From Streptomyces xinghaiensis S187 (GTDB lineage: Bacteria > Actinomycetota > Actinomycetes > Streptomycetales > Streptomycetaceae): a DNA stretch of 64,000 bases. This document shows positions 26,336 to 34,410 of this stretch, piece after piece. The notes beneath the pieces were generated by a model, which was not told the DNA's origin, made no database searches, and saw only the letters and a list, made by a program, of their open reading frames with translations. The first letter of the stretch is position 1. Every line of letters starts with the position of its first letter. The stretch covers positions 1,240,001-1,304,000 of the forward strand of contig NZ_CP023202.1 in NCBI RefSeq assembly GCF_000220705.2, in the 5' to 3' direction. A program made the translations under genes and the position numbers.

Positions 26336-26512
26336 TCAGGCGCTGCAGGAGGTGGTGGAGGTGGTGCTGGAGCAGGTGGACGTCGAGGAGGAGGACGTCG
26401 AACCCGCGAGCACGACCTCGACGGCGTCCGAGTAGTCGGAGATCTCGAAGGTCTCCGACTCCAGCTCCAGGATGTCGTTGGCGAGGGTGGCGAGCTCGGT
26501 CTTGGCGTCCAT
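26336..26512 (-). CDS. Precursor peptide of an azole/dehydroamino-acid RiPP (thiazolylpeptide-type)
   Basis: A 58-residue peptide. The acidic leader (MDAKTELATLANDILELESE, then TFEISDYSDAVEVVLAG) matches the style of thiopeptide and thiazolylpeptide leaders (FEISDY, EVVLAG). If cut after VVLA, the 22-residue core holds 11 Ser, 7 Thr, 2 Cys, one Gly and one Ala, and ends SCSA. AAGGGAG sits 6 nt before the ATG at 26512. The two Cys (residues 47 and 56) are the obvious thiazole sites; Ser/Thr could give oxazoles or dehydroamino acids. It is transcribed alone, opposite to the enzyme genes. The cut site is inferred. Confidence 0.88.
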   Translation of the reverse strand: MDAKTELATLANDILELESETFEISDYSDAVEVVLAGSTSSSSTSTCSSTTSTTSCSA

Positions 26513-27092
26513 GTGGTTCTCCCTTGGCCTGCCGGGGCCCGCCGGCGGATCCGGCGGCGCTCCCGTGCGCTGGTCCCATTGGAGCGCGGGCCGCTGTCGG
26601 ATCGGCCCGGCTTCCGCTGTCAGATCGCTGACACCCCGTGAGAGCGGGGGGCGGAGCACCTGACGCGGCGGAACCGCACACTGGCGGGCGGCGGGCCGCC
26701 CCGGACCCGGAGGCCGCGGGATCCGGAAGTCCGGGATTCCGGAGTTCCGTTCGGCCGGCGGATGACGGGGAACGCGCGGGAGTCCGGGGCCCGGTGGCCA
26801 CCGTGGCGCCGGGGACACGGGAGAACCGGTTGTCCGGGACCCACGGAACGGAGAGAGGGCACCGCGCACCGGGGCGCACGGAGAACGGCGCGGTCCGGGG
26901 CAACGGTGACGCCCGGGGCCTGCCGTCCGCTGGATGGACAGACGGAGCTCGTCCGGAGGCGGAGGGTCCGCCCGCACCGGGGGACGGGCCGGGGGGCGTG
27001 CCCGGGACCGGCACCGTCGCGGCCGTCCGGCCGGCGGCCGCCGGAGGAGACGGAAGGCCGGCGGCAACGAGGGCGAGGGGAGAGGTGATCCA
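26513..27092. other. Divergent intergenic region, precursor gene versus peptidase gene
   Basis: A 580-bp stretch with open frames that lack an SD and a recognisable family, so I treat it as non-coding. It holds the precursor upstream repeats (26591-26633) and an inverted repeat TCCGGAA (26722-26728) / TTCCGGA (26737-26743) that may serve the peptidase promoter. Confidence 0.5.
26591..26633 (-). promoter_or_regulatory. Candidate regulator site upstream of the precursor gene
   Basis: CCGCTGTCGGATCG at 26591 and CCGCTGTCAGATCG at 26614 are a 13/14-matched direct repeat at 23-bp spacing. The second copy is part of a perfect palindrome, TGTCAG-ATCG-CTGACA (26618-26633). They lie 80-120 bp upstream of the precursor ATG. 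SARP activators commonly bind direct repeats at 11- or 22-bp spacing and LuxR-type proteins bind palindromes, so either cluster regulator could act here. Confidence 0.5.
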
Positions 27093-28430
27093 TTGACCGG
27101 GACAGCGCGGGCCGTACCGGAGAACGGACCGCGAGCCGGGCAGCAGGCCGCGTCGCCGGCCGCAGCGCCGCCCGCCGGGGCGCCCGCCGGGCCGCCCGCC
27201 GGGCCGCAAGGGGTGCCGCTCGGCATCCTGCGTCCCGCCGTCGAGCTGTACGTCGATCTGCACGCCCACCCCGAGCTCTCCGGCGCCGAGGCGCGCACCG
27301 CCGGCCGGTTCGCCGCCGCGCTGGAGCGGCACGGCGCCGCGGTCACCCGCGGTGTGGGCGGGCACGGTGTGGTCGGGGTACTGGCCAACGGCCCCGGGCC
27401 GGTGGTCCTGCTGCGCGCCGAACTCGACGCCCTCCCGGTCACCGAGCGCACCGGTCTGCCGTACGCCAGTACCACCGCGGGCGTCATGCACGCCTGCGGG
27501 CACGACCTCCATCTGGCCGCCGCGTCCGGGGCGCTGGCGCTGCTGGCGCGGTCCCGGGAGACCTGGCGCGGCACCGTCCTGGTCGTCGGCCAGCCCGCCG
27601 AGGAGACCCTGGAAGGGGCGCGGGCGATGCTGGCGGACGGTCTGTACGAGCGCTTCGGCACTCCGGACGCGGTCCTCGCCCAGCACGCGGCCCCGCTGCC
27701 GGCCGGCACCGTCGCCCACGGCCGGGGCGGCCCGCTGATGGCGGGCAGCGCGGCACTGGACGTGGTGATCCACGGGCGGGGCGGCCACGCGGGCGCGCCC
27801 CAGCTCGCCGTCGACCCGGTGCTGACGGCCGCCGCCACGGTGCTGCGGCTCCAGTCGATCGTGGCGCGCGAGACCGCCCCCTCGGAGCAGGTGGTGCTGA
27901 CGGTCGGTTCGCTGCACGCGGGAGAACGCGGCAACGTCATCCCGGACCGGGCCGAACTGAGCCTGTCCGTCAGGGCGTTCAGCGATGCCGCACTGGACCG
28001 CGTGACGGCAGCCGTGGAGCGGATCGTGCGGGCCGAGTGCGCGGCCTCCGGCTGCCCGGACGAGCCGGAGGTCACCCTCGCCTCGCGGTCCCCGGCGCTG
28101 CTGCCCGATCCGGACACCGCGGCCGCCGTGCGCCGGGTGCACGAAGGGCTGTTCGGACCACACCGGGTGACCGACTGGCCGCCCGCCACCGCCACCGAGG
28201 ACTTCCCGTTCTACGGCGCCGCCGGCACCGGGATCCGCCCGGTGTACTGGATGCTGGGGGTGACCGGTGCCCGGCAGTGGCGGGCCGCGCGCGAGGGCGC
28301 CGTACCGCCCCCGGCCAACCACGCGCCGGACTTCGCCCCGGACGTCCGGACGGCCCTGCCGGCCGGCATCACGGCGCTGGCCGGCGCCGCCCTGCACGTC
28401 CTGCCCGCCGCCGAGGAGGAAGCGCGTTGA
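27093..28430 (+). CDS. M20 family metallopeptidase/amidohydrolase
   Basis: A 445-residue M20D-type dinuclear zinc hydrolase. Motifs are LDALPVTERTGLPYAS, the metal-binding HACGHDLHLAAASG, the catalytic EE in QPAEE, HGRGGHAGAPQ in the dimerisation domain, and NHAPDF near the end. Relatives hydrolyse N-acyl or amide bonds of amino acids and small peptides. I chose the TTG at 27093 because AGAGGTGATC, almost a full match to the 16S anti-SD, lies just upstream. The first 45 residues are Pro/Ala/Gly-rich. Its location beside the precursor suggests peptide trimming or leader degradation; this is inference. Confidence 0.82.
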   Translation: MTGTARAVPENGPRAGQQAASPAAAPPAGAPAGPPAGPQGVPLGILRPAVELYVDLHAHPELSGAEARTAGRFAAALERHGAAVTRGVGGHGVVGVLANGPGPVVLLRAELDALPVTERTGLPYASTTAGVMHACGHDLHLAAASGALALLARSRETWRGTVLVVGQPAEETLEGARAMLADGLYERFGTPDAVLAQHAAPLPAGTVAHGRGGPLMAGSAALDVVIHGRGGHAGAPQLAVDPVLTAAATVLRLQSIVARETAPSEQVVLTVGSLHAGERGNVIPDRAELSLSVRAFSDAALDRVTAAVERIVRAECAASGCPDEPEVTLASRSPALLPDPDTAAAVRRVHEGLFGPHRVTDWPPATATEDFPFYGAAGTGIRPVYWMLGVTGARQWRAAREGAVPPPANHAPDFAPDVRTALPAGITALAGAALHVLPAAEEEAR

Positions 28431-28735
28431 CGGACGACGACACCCCCGGCCGGGACCATCTGCTCGTCACCGTCCGCCGGAACGGCCGGGGGGCCGCGGC
28501 GGCGACGACGGTGGTGCGCCTCCTGGGCCTGCTCCCGGCGGACCGGGTCTGCACGGCGGAGCCGGCGCAGGACGCGATCCGGCTCCGGGTGGAACTGGAC
28601 GGCACGGAGGCCGACCGCGCCGCGGCGCACAGCGCCGTACGGCGGGTCCTGGCCGACCGGGCGCTGGACGGCTGGGCGCTGGACGGCTGGGCGCTGGACG
28701 TCCGGCCGGAGGACGGCCGGACGGAGGAGAACTGA
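28427..28735 (+). CDS. Small cluster-associated protein of unknown function
   Basis: A 102-residue protein starting at TTG (28427), with GAGGAGGA 6 nt upstream and a 4-nt overlap with the peptidase stop. The pattern (HLLVTVRRNG, helix, DAIRLRVELDG, helix AAAHSAVRRVL) looks like a small beta-alpha-beta domain of ACT or ferredoxin-like type. The C-terminal tail carries the repeat ALDGWALDGWALDV from a short DNA duplication. It is tightly coupled to the peptidase, so a shared role is likely. I do not recognise the family. Confidence 0.65.
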   Translation: MTDDDTPGRDHLLVTVRRNGRGAAAATTVVRLLGLLPADRVCTAEPAQDAIRLRVELDGTEADRAAAHSAVRRVLADRALDGWALDGWALDVRPEDGRTEEN

Positions 28736-28755
28736 GCCGGCGGCGGTCCGGAGCG

Positions 28756-28776
28756 GCCGGGCACCCGCGGCCCGGC
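28756..28776. terminator. Short GC hairpin between convergent genes
   Basis: GCCGGGC (28756-28762) pairs with GCCCGGC (28770-28776) over a 7-nt loop in the 49-bp gap between the small plus-strand gene and the LuxR-type gene. It is a modest candidate terminator. Confidence 0.4.
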
Positions 28777-28784
28777 GGGGCCCG

Positions 28785-29768
28785 TCAGATCCAGCCGCGC
28801 TCGCGGGCCAGCAGCGCCGCCTGCGCCCGGCTGGCCGCGCCCAGCGTCTGCAGCAGATCGGCGACGTACCGCCGGTAGGTGCGGACCGAGACGCCCAGTT
28901 CCCGGGCCCCCGCCTCGTCCTTCCCGACCGAGCACATCGACACCAGCACCCGGCGCTCGAAGTCGGGGAGCGCTTCCCCGGTCTCCTCGCCGCCCTCCTC
29001 CCCCGGGCCGGTGAAGTCCTCGGCCTGCTGCCAGATCTTCTCGAAGAGGGCGACGATGTTGGCGACGAGGCCGCTCTTGCGGGCGAGCAGCGCGCCCCGC
29101 GCGGTGTTGGCCGGGTCGAGCGGCACCAGGGCGGCCCGCCGGTCGTAGACGAGCATGCGTTCGGTGATGTCGCAGGCCACGCGGATCCTGGCCCCGTGGG
29201 CGACCAGTTCCCGCAGATAGTCCGCGGTCGGGGTGTCGTCCAGGGCCCGGCGCAGGACCACGCTGCGGATCTCGACGCCGCGGCGCAGACAGCGGTGGTC
29301 GAGCGGGCGGGAGCGGGCGATGTTCTCCGGCGACAGCCGGGTGTACGGTTCCACGGACAAAATCTCGTCGCGGGCGAAGAAGGCCAGGTCGTCGATCCGG
29401 TCCCGGATCTGCTCCAGCCCTTCCAACTGCTCGATGCCCGTACCGGCCTGGGCCCGGGGTCCCTGCTCCGCGCGTAGACCGTCGATGACGTGGCGTGACT
29501 GGGTGACCTGACGCAGCTCCTGGTGGAGTGCCCGCAGCCGGACGTCCGTCAGCCGGGCCAGGGCGATCTCGGGGTCCGCCGGATTGATCAGCTTGCCGTC
29601 CCCCATGGGGTGGAGCAGTCCGAGTCCGCGCAGCCGGTCGAGGGAGCACCGGACGCGTTCGCGCTCGGTGTGGAGCAGGAGGTGGATGTCGTCCGGGGAT
29701 GTCCCCGGGTTCCGCAGGAAATGCCGGTAGATCTCCTCCTCCAGAGGAGAGACCCCGAACACGGACAT
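28785..29768 (-). CDS. LuxR-type regulator with TrmB-like N-terminus
   Basis: A regulator of about 327 residues. The N-terminal part (VSPLEEEIYRHFLRNPGTSPDDI, LLHTERERVRCSLDRLRGLGLL) resembles a TrmB-like winged helix. The middle (FFARDEILSVEPYTRLSPENI onward) is a sensor-like domain. The C-terminal helix-turn-helix (DEAGARELGVSVRTYRRYVADLLQTLGAASRAQAALLARERGW) is LuxR-like. The start is uncertain: ATG at 29768 (chosen because the fold begins there), 29795 or 29825; none has a strong SD. It closes the RiPP cluster and probably controls it together with the SARP. Confidence 0.8.
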   Translation of the reverse strand: MSVFGVSPLEEEIYRHFLRNPGTSPDDIHLLLHTERERVRCSLDRLRGLGLLHPMGDGKLINPADPEIALARLTDVRLRALHQELRQVTQSRHVIDGLRAEQGPRAQAGTGIEQLEGLEQIRDRIDDLAFFARDEILSVEPYTRLSPENIARSRPLDHRCLRRGVEIRSVVLRRALDDTPTADYLRELVAHGARIRVACDITERMLVYDRRAALVPLDPANTARGALLARKSGLVANIVALFEKIWQQAEDFTGPGEEGGEETGEALPDFERRVLVSMCSVGKDEAGARELGVSVRTYRRYVADLLQTLGAASRAQAALLARERGWI

Positions 29769-29825
29769 CTCGTTGCCAGCCAACTGCGCCCCCATGCCGC
29801 CGGTCCATCTCCGGCCGTTGCCCAT

Positions 29826-30292
29826 GGCGGGTCGAGCCCATGGCCGCCGGAGTGGTTCGGCACACAGTAAACGGCGGAAGTGACGTCCCTGGAAAGGGAT
29901 GAGAGCGACCAGCGGGCCGAATGCGGGATTTTGTGGTATTACGCCCAGCTGATTGACATCGGGTCAATAAGCTTACGCCCCTCAACGCGCCGCCCACAGG
30001 CGTTGGTTGAGGGAACGGCCAATCCACCGCCCTTCCCGGCAGGACCACCACACCACCGCCACGCCACCACCGCGCCCCACCCACCGCCACCCGCACGGAG
30101 CAGCCGTCCGGCCCGGCCGTCGCCCCCCGGACGGAGCGCCGCCCGCCCCACGCCGCACGGCCGCATATCGCCCGAAAAATAATCAAGACAGCATAAATGC
30201 GCTAATCTGCGCTCATCCCTTGGTTCTCCCCGCGGGCCGCGGCACCGCTCCCGGGGACGCGCCCAAGCCCACCCGGCCTCGCAGGTGAGGAC
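29826..30292. promoter_or_regulatory. AT-richer divergent intergenic region
   Basis: A 467-bp region between the LuxR-type gene and the symporter fusion. It has two AT-rich patches unusual for this window: 29925-29975, holding the inverted repeat ATTGAC (29952-29957) / GTCAAT (29963-29968), and 30170-30220 (aaaaataatcaagacagcat). Promoters for both genes are likely here. The rest is GC-rich with no gene I can support. Confidence 0.5.
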
Positions 30293-33200
30293 ATGTTCAA
30301 TCCGAGCGCACCGGTCGTGACCGTGTTCGCGGTCTATCTGGTCGCCGTGATCGGCGTGGGCCTCTGGGCCTACCCCCGCACCCGCACCTTCGCGGACTTC
30401 GCCCTGGGCGGCCGCCGCCTCCCGCCGCTGGTCGCCGCCCTGTCCGCCGGGGCCAGCGACATGTCCGGCTGGCTCTTCCTGGCTCTTCCCGGAGCCGTGT
30501 ACGCGGCCGGGATCGGCGCCACCTGGATCGCCGTCGGCCTGGCGGTCGGCACCTACCTCAACTGGCTGTTCGTCGCGCCGCGGCTGCGGACCTACACCGA
30601 GCGCGCCGGCAACGCCGTGAGCCTGTCGGCCTACCTGGAGGAGCGGTTCGAGGACCGCACCCGGCTGCTCCGGATCGTCACGGCCGCCGTCACCATCGTG
30701 TTCTTCACCCTCTACGTGGCCGGCGGGCTGGTCGCCGGGGGACTCCTCTTCGAGCAGGTCTTCGACGCCGCCTTCAGGCTCGGGGTCGTCCTGACCGCAC
30801 TGGTGATCGTCGTCTACTCGTGTCTCGGCGGCTTCCTCGCGGTGAGCCTGACGCACGTGGTGCAGGGCACGCTGATGTTCCTCGCCCTGGTCGTCCTGCC
30901 GGTGACCGGCCTCGTGATGCTCGGCGGGTTCGGGACACTCAGCGAGGAACTCGGCCGCGAGACGGGCTCCCTCCTGGAGATGGGCTCCCGGGCCGACTAC
31001 TCCGGCGGCGAGTGGTCCGCGGGCCGGCCGCTCGGTGCCGTCGCGGTCGTCTCCCTGCTCGCCTGGGGCCTCGGCTACTTCGGCCAGCCGCACATCCTCG
31101 CCCGCTTCATGGGCATCCGCAGCATCCGCGCCGTCCCGGCGGCCCGGCGCATCGGCACGCTCTGGGTGCTCGTCGTGCTCACCGGCGCGTCGCTCACCGG
31201 TCTGGCGGGCATCGCCCTGCTCGACGAGCCGCTCACCAACCCCGAGACCGTGTTCATCGCCCTGTCCGAGACCCTGCTCGACCCGTGGATCGCGGGCTTC
31301 ATGCTGATCGCCGTCCTGGCCGCGATCCTGTCGACCGCGGACAGCCAGCTGCTGGTGTCCTCGGTCGCCCTCACCGAGGACTTCTACCACGCGTTCCTCA
31401 GCCGCCACGCCTCGGACCGGGTCCTGGTGTGGGCCGGCCGCCTCGCCGTGGTGGTGGTGACGCTGACCGCCACCGTCATCGCGCTGGAGGGCGGCGGCGT
31501 GCTGGACATCGTGGCCCACGCCTGGGCGGGCTTCGGCGCCTCCTTCGGCCCCGTCGTCCTCCTCTCGCTCCACTGGCCGCGCATGACCTGGGCCGGGGCC
31601 ATGGCCGGCATCGTGACGGGCGCGGGTGTCGTCCTCCTCTGGGAGCGGATCAATCCGCTCCTCGGACCGCTGGAGTCCGGGATCTACGAGATGGTCCCGG
31701 GCGTGCTGGCCGCCACCGCCGCCACCCTGCTCTTCGGCCGGTGGGCCGGCCGCCCCCCGCAGCGTGCCTTCTGGCGGCTGCCGGGAGGCGGGGTGAACCA
31801 GCTGATGCTGGAGCCGTCCCTCGGCCAGGCGCCGATCGGCATGGCCATGGTCGACAGCGATCTGCGGTACGTCTGGGTGAACAAGGTGCTGGAACGCATG
31901 GCCCCGCTGGAGCGGCGGCTGGGACGGCGGGTGACGGACATCCTCCCGCGACGGCAGGCGGAAGCGCTGGAGGAGCGCATGCGGTCCGTGCTGGACACCG
32001 GCGAGCCGGTGCTGGACTACGAGTTCGGCGGCCCCGGTTTCACGGATCCGCACCAGGACCGGGCGTACTCGGTCTCCATCTTCGCCATGGAGGACCGCCA
32101 CGGGCAGCGCGTCGGGATCTGGTACATGGTCCTCGACGTCACGGACCGCTGGAAGGCCCGGCAGCGCCTGGCCCTGCTGAACGACGCCAGCGCCCGGATC
32201 GGCAGCACCCTGGACGTGACGCTGACCGCGCAGGAACTGGCCGACGACACCGTCCCCTCCCTCGCCGACTTCGCCGCCGTCGAACTGCTGGACTCGGTGG
32301 TGCGGGGCGAGGAGCCCGCCACCGGGCCGCTCACCACCACCCCCGCCCTGCGGCGGGCCGGGCAGAAGCCGGCGACCCACGGCGGGGAGGCGGGACCGGC
32401 CGCCGGGGAACCGGCGGGACCGGCCCGCGCCGTGCCCGGCTCCCCCGCGGCACGCTGCCTGCTCCGGGGCGAGACCCTGCTGGAGACGGTCCCCGGCCTC
32501 ACCGGGCAGTCCTGGGTGACGGACGACCCGGCCCTGGAGGCCTTCGCCGGCGCCTCCGGGTTCCACACGGTGATGGCCGTGCCGATGCGGGCCCGCGGGG
32601 TCTTCCTGGGTGCGGCCGTCTTCCTCCGCTCCCGGCGCCTGGGCGCCTTCGAGGAGGACGACGTCCGCCTCGCCGAGGAGCTGGTCTCCCGTGCCGCCGT
32701 GAGCATCGACAACGCCCGCCGCTACGCCCGCGAGCGCACCGCGGCCCAGACCATGCAGCGCTCCCTGCTGCCGCACGGCCTCACCGGCGGTTCCGCCCTG
32801 GAGGTGGCCTCGTGGTACCTCCCGGCCGACGCGCCGAGCGGGGTGGGCGGCGACTGGTTCGACGTGATCCCGCTCTCCGGCGCGCGGGTCGCGCTGACCG
32901 TCGGAGACGTGGTCGGCCACGGCATCAACGCCGCCACCACGATGGGGCGGCTCCGCACGGCCGTCCGCACGCTCGCCAACCTGGACTACCCCCCGGACGA
33001 GCTGCTCGCCCATCTGGACGACCTGGTCATCGACCTCATGGGGCCGGACCCGGACCGCGAGGAGGGGCCGTCGGCCGCGGCGAACGAGAGCGTGGCCGCC
33101 ACGTTCCTCGGCGCCACCTGCCTCTACGCCGTGTACGACCCGGTCAGCGGGCGGTGCACGCTGGCCCGGGCCGGTCATCTCCCGCCCGTGGTCGTCCGCC

Positions 33201-33916
33201 CCGACGGCTCCGTCGAGGTGCTGGAGCTGCCCGCCGGGCCGCCGCTGGGCCTGGGGGCCCTGCCGTTCGAGTCCGCCGACGTCACGCTGGAGGAGGGCAG
33301 CCTCCTCGCCCTCTACACCGACGGCCTCATCCAGGCGTACGACCTGGACATCGACGTCGGGCTGTCCCGGCTGAGCCGGGTCCTCGCCGCCCCCCGTCCG
33401 GGCCTGGGCGAGACGGGCGACCAGGTGATGGAGGCCCTGCTGGCGGGCCCGCCCTCCGACGACGCCGCCCTGCTCCTCGCCCGGACCCGGGTCCTGGACT
33501 CGACCCGGGTCGCCTCCCTGGAGCTGCCGGGGGACCCGGCGTGCGTCTCCCGGGCCCGCGCCTTCGTCACCCGGCAGCTGTCGGCGTGGGACATGGACGA
33601 GCTGCTCTTCACCACGGAACTCATCGTCAGCGAGCTGGTCACCAACGCCATCCGCCACGGGTCCGGGCCGGTCACCCTGCGCCTGATCCGGGAGCGGGCA
33701 CTGATCTGCGAGGTCTCCGACACCAGCAGCACTTCGCCCCGGCTGCGCCACGCGCGGACCACGGACGAGGGCGGCCGGGGCCTGCTGATCGTCGCGCAGC
33801 TCGCCCGGCGGTGGGGCACCCGCTACACGGCGGAGGGCAAGATCATCTGGGCGGAACAGGGCGTGCCCTCCGACGCCGCACCGGACGGCGTCACCGTTCC
33901 GGCGGTGTCGGTGTGA
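30293..33916 (+). CDS. Na+/proline symporter-like protein fused to PAS, GAF, SpoIIE phosphatase and HATPase domains
   Basis: A 1207-residue fusion. Residues 1-490 are a full SSF transporter closely resembling PutP (FADFALGGRRLPPLVAALSA). The sodium-site residues seem kept: D56 and S58 in ASDMSGW, S347 and T348 in LSTADSQLL. Then come a PAS-like domain (about 500-620), GAF (about 625-815), PP2C/SpoIIE phosphatase (820-1070; GVGGDWFDVIPL, DDAALLLARTR) and a HATPase_c anti-sigma-kinase-like domain (1075-1190; ELIVSELVTNAIRHG). It could sense proline or ion flux and switch an anti-anti-sigma pathway. The ATG at 30293 follows AGGTGAGG. A full-length single frame makes a sequencing fusion unlikely. 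Confidence 0.88.
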   Translation: MFNPSAPVVTVFAVYLVAVIGVGLWAYPRTRTFADFALGGRRLPPLVAALSAGASDMSGWLFLALPGAVYAAGIGATWIAVGLAVGTYLNWLFVAPRLRTYTERAGNAVSLSAYLEERFEDRTRLLRIVTAAVTIVFFTLYVAGGLVAGGLLFEQVFDAAFRLGVVLTALVIVVYSCLGGFLAVSLTHVVQGTLMFLALVVLPVTGLVMLGGFGTLSEELGRETGSLLEMGSRADYSGGEWSAGRPLGAVAVVSLLAWGLGYFGQPHILARFMGIRSIRAVPAARRIGTLWVLVVLTGASLTGLAGIALLDEPLTNPETVFIALSETLLDPWIAGFMLIAVLAAILSTADSQLLVSSVALTEDFYHAFLSRHASDRVLVWAGRLAVVVVTLTATVIALEGGGVLDIVAHAWAGFGASFGPVVLLSLHWPRMTWAGAMAGIVTGAGVVLLWERINPLLGPLESGIYEMVPGVLAATAATLLFGRWAGRPPQRAFWRLPGGGVNQLMLEPSLGQAPIGMAMVDSDLRYVWVNKVLERMAPLERRLGRRVTDILPRRQAEALEERMRSVLDTGEPVLDYEFGGPGFTDPHQDRAYSVSIFAMEDRHGQRVGIWYMVLDVTDRWKARQRLALLNDASARIGSTLDVTLTAQELADDTVPSLADFAAVELLDSVVRGEEPATGPLTTTPALRRAGQKPATHGGEAGPAAGEPAGPARAVPGSPAARCLLRGETLLETVPGLTGQSWVTDDPALEAFAGASGFHTVMAVPMRARGVFLGAAVFLRSRRLGAFEEDDVRLAEELVSRAAVSIDNARRYARERTAAQTMQRSLLPHGLTGGSALEVASWYLPADAPSGVGGDWFDVIPLSGARVALTVGDVVGHGINAATTMGRLRTAVRTLANLDYPPDELLAHLDDLVIDLMGPDPDREEGPSAAANESVAATFLGATCLYAVYDPVSGRCTLARAGHLPPVVVRPDGSVEVLELPAGPPLGLGALPFESADVTLEEGSLLALYTDGLIQAYDLDIDVGLSRLSRVLAAPRPGLGETGDQVMEALLAGPPSDDAALLLARTRVLDSTRVASLELPGDPACVSRARAFVTRQLSAWDMDELLFTTELIVSELVTNAIRHGSGPVTLRLIRERALICEVSDTSSTSPRLRHARTTDEGGRGLLIVAQLARRWGTRYTAEGKIIWAEQGVPSDAAPDGVTVPAVSV

Positions 33917-33939
33917 TCCGGCGGTGTCGGTGTGATCCG
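33902..33939 (+). repeat. 19-bp direct duplication over the stop codon
   Basis: A 19-bp block (gcggtgtcggtgtgatccg) occurs twice in tandem, 33902-33920 and 33921-33939. The first copy contains the TGA of the symporter fusion. It looks like a recent small duplication. Confidence 0.6.
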
Positions 33940-33972
33940 GCGGTGTGCTCCGGCGGGTGGCGGTGCCCCTCC

Positions 33973-34410
33973 TCAGGGTGCGAGCCGGCCCTCCGGCGTC
34001 CAGATGCTCAGCGCCCACAGGACGACGAGGTCGATGCCGATCATGACGATCGCCCAGACCGGGTAGTACGGCAGCCAGAGGAAGTTGGCGACCAGATGGA
34101 GCGCGACCAGGACGATGGCGGTGTAGCGCGCCCAGGACGCTCCCTGCACGACGCCGTAACCGGTGAACGCGACCAGGGCGCCGAGCACCAGGTGGAGCCA
34201 GCCCCAACCGGTCAGGTCGACTTCGAAGACGTAGTCGCCGACCTCCGCGAAGACGTCGTCATTGGCGATGGCGGCGATCCCCTGCAGGACACCGAGGACC
34301 CCGGCGATCAGCAGGACGGCGCCCGCGAAGACGGCGTTCCCGCCGGGTCCCGTGGTGTTGCGGGTCGAGGCCTGGTGAGCACTCGCCGTGGTGTGTGAAG
34401 CCTGGTTCAT
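33973..34410 (-). CDS. DUF7144-type small membrane protein
   Basis: A 145-residue protein with four predicted helices (AVFAGAVLLIAGVLGVLQGI, WGWLHLVLGALVAFTGYGV, YTAIVLVALHLVANFLWL, WAIVMIGIDLVVLWAL) after a Thr/Ser/His-rich 25-residue tail. The pattern, with WLHLVLG and FLWLPYYPVWAI, is that of a common actinobacterial membrane family (DUF7144) without known function. It is convergent to the symporter fusion, 56 bp away. Confidence 0.8.
   Translation of the reverse strand: MNQASHTTASAHQASTRNTTGPGGNAVFAGAVLLIAGVLGVLQGIAAIANDDVFAEVGDYVFEVDLTGWGWLHLVLGALVAFTGYGVVQGASWARYTAIVLVALHLVANFLWLPYYPVWAIVMIGIDLVVLWALSIWTPEGRLAP

Noticed and set aside
26638..27096. A 152-residue plus-strand open frame upstream of the M20 peptidase
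   Set aside because: It lacks an SD and any family pattern, is Gly/Pro/Arg-rich and runs into the peptidase start. GC-rich DNA gives such frames by chance.
10801..28430. Calling the RiPP cluster a thiopeptide outright
   Set aside because: Only one LanB-C-type protein is present and no separate pyridine synthase is seen, so the macrocycle is not supported.
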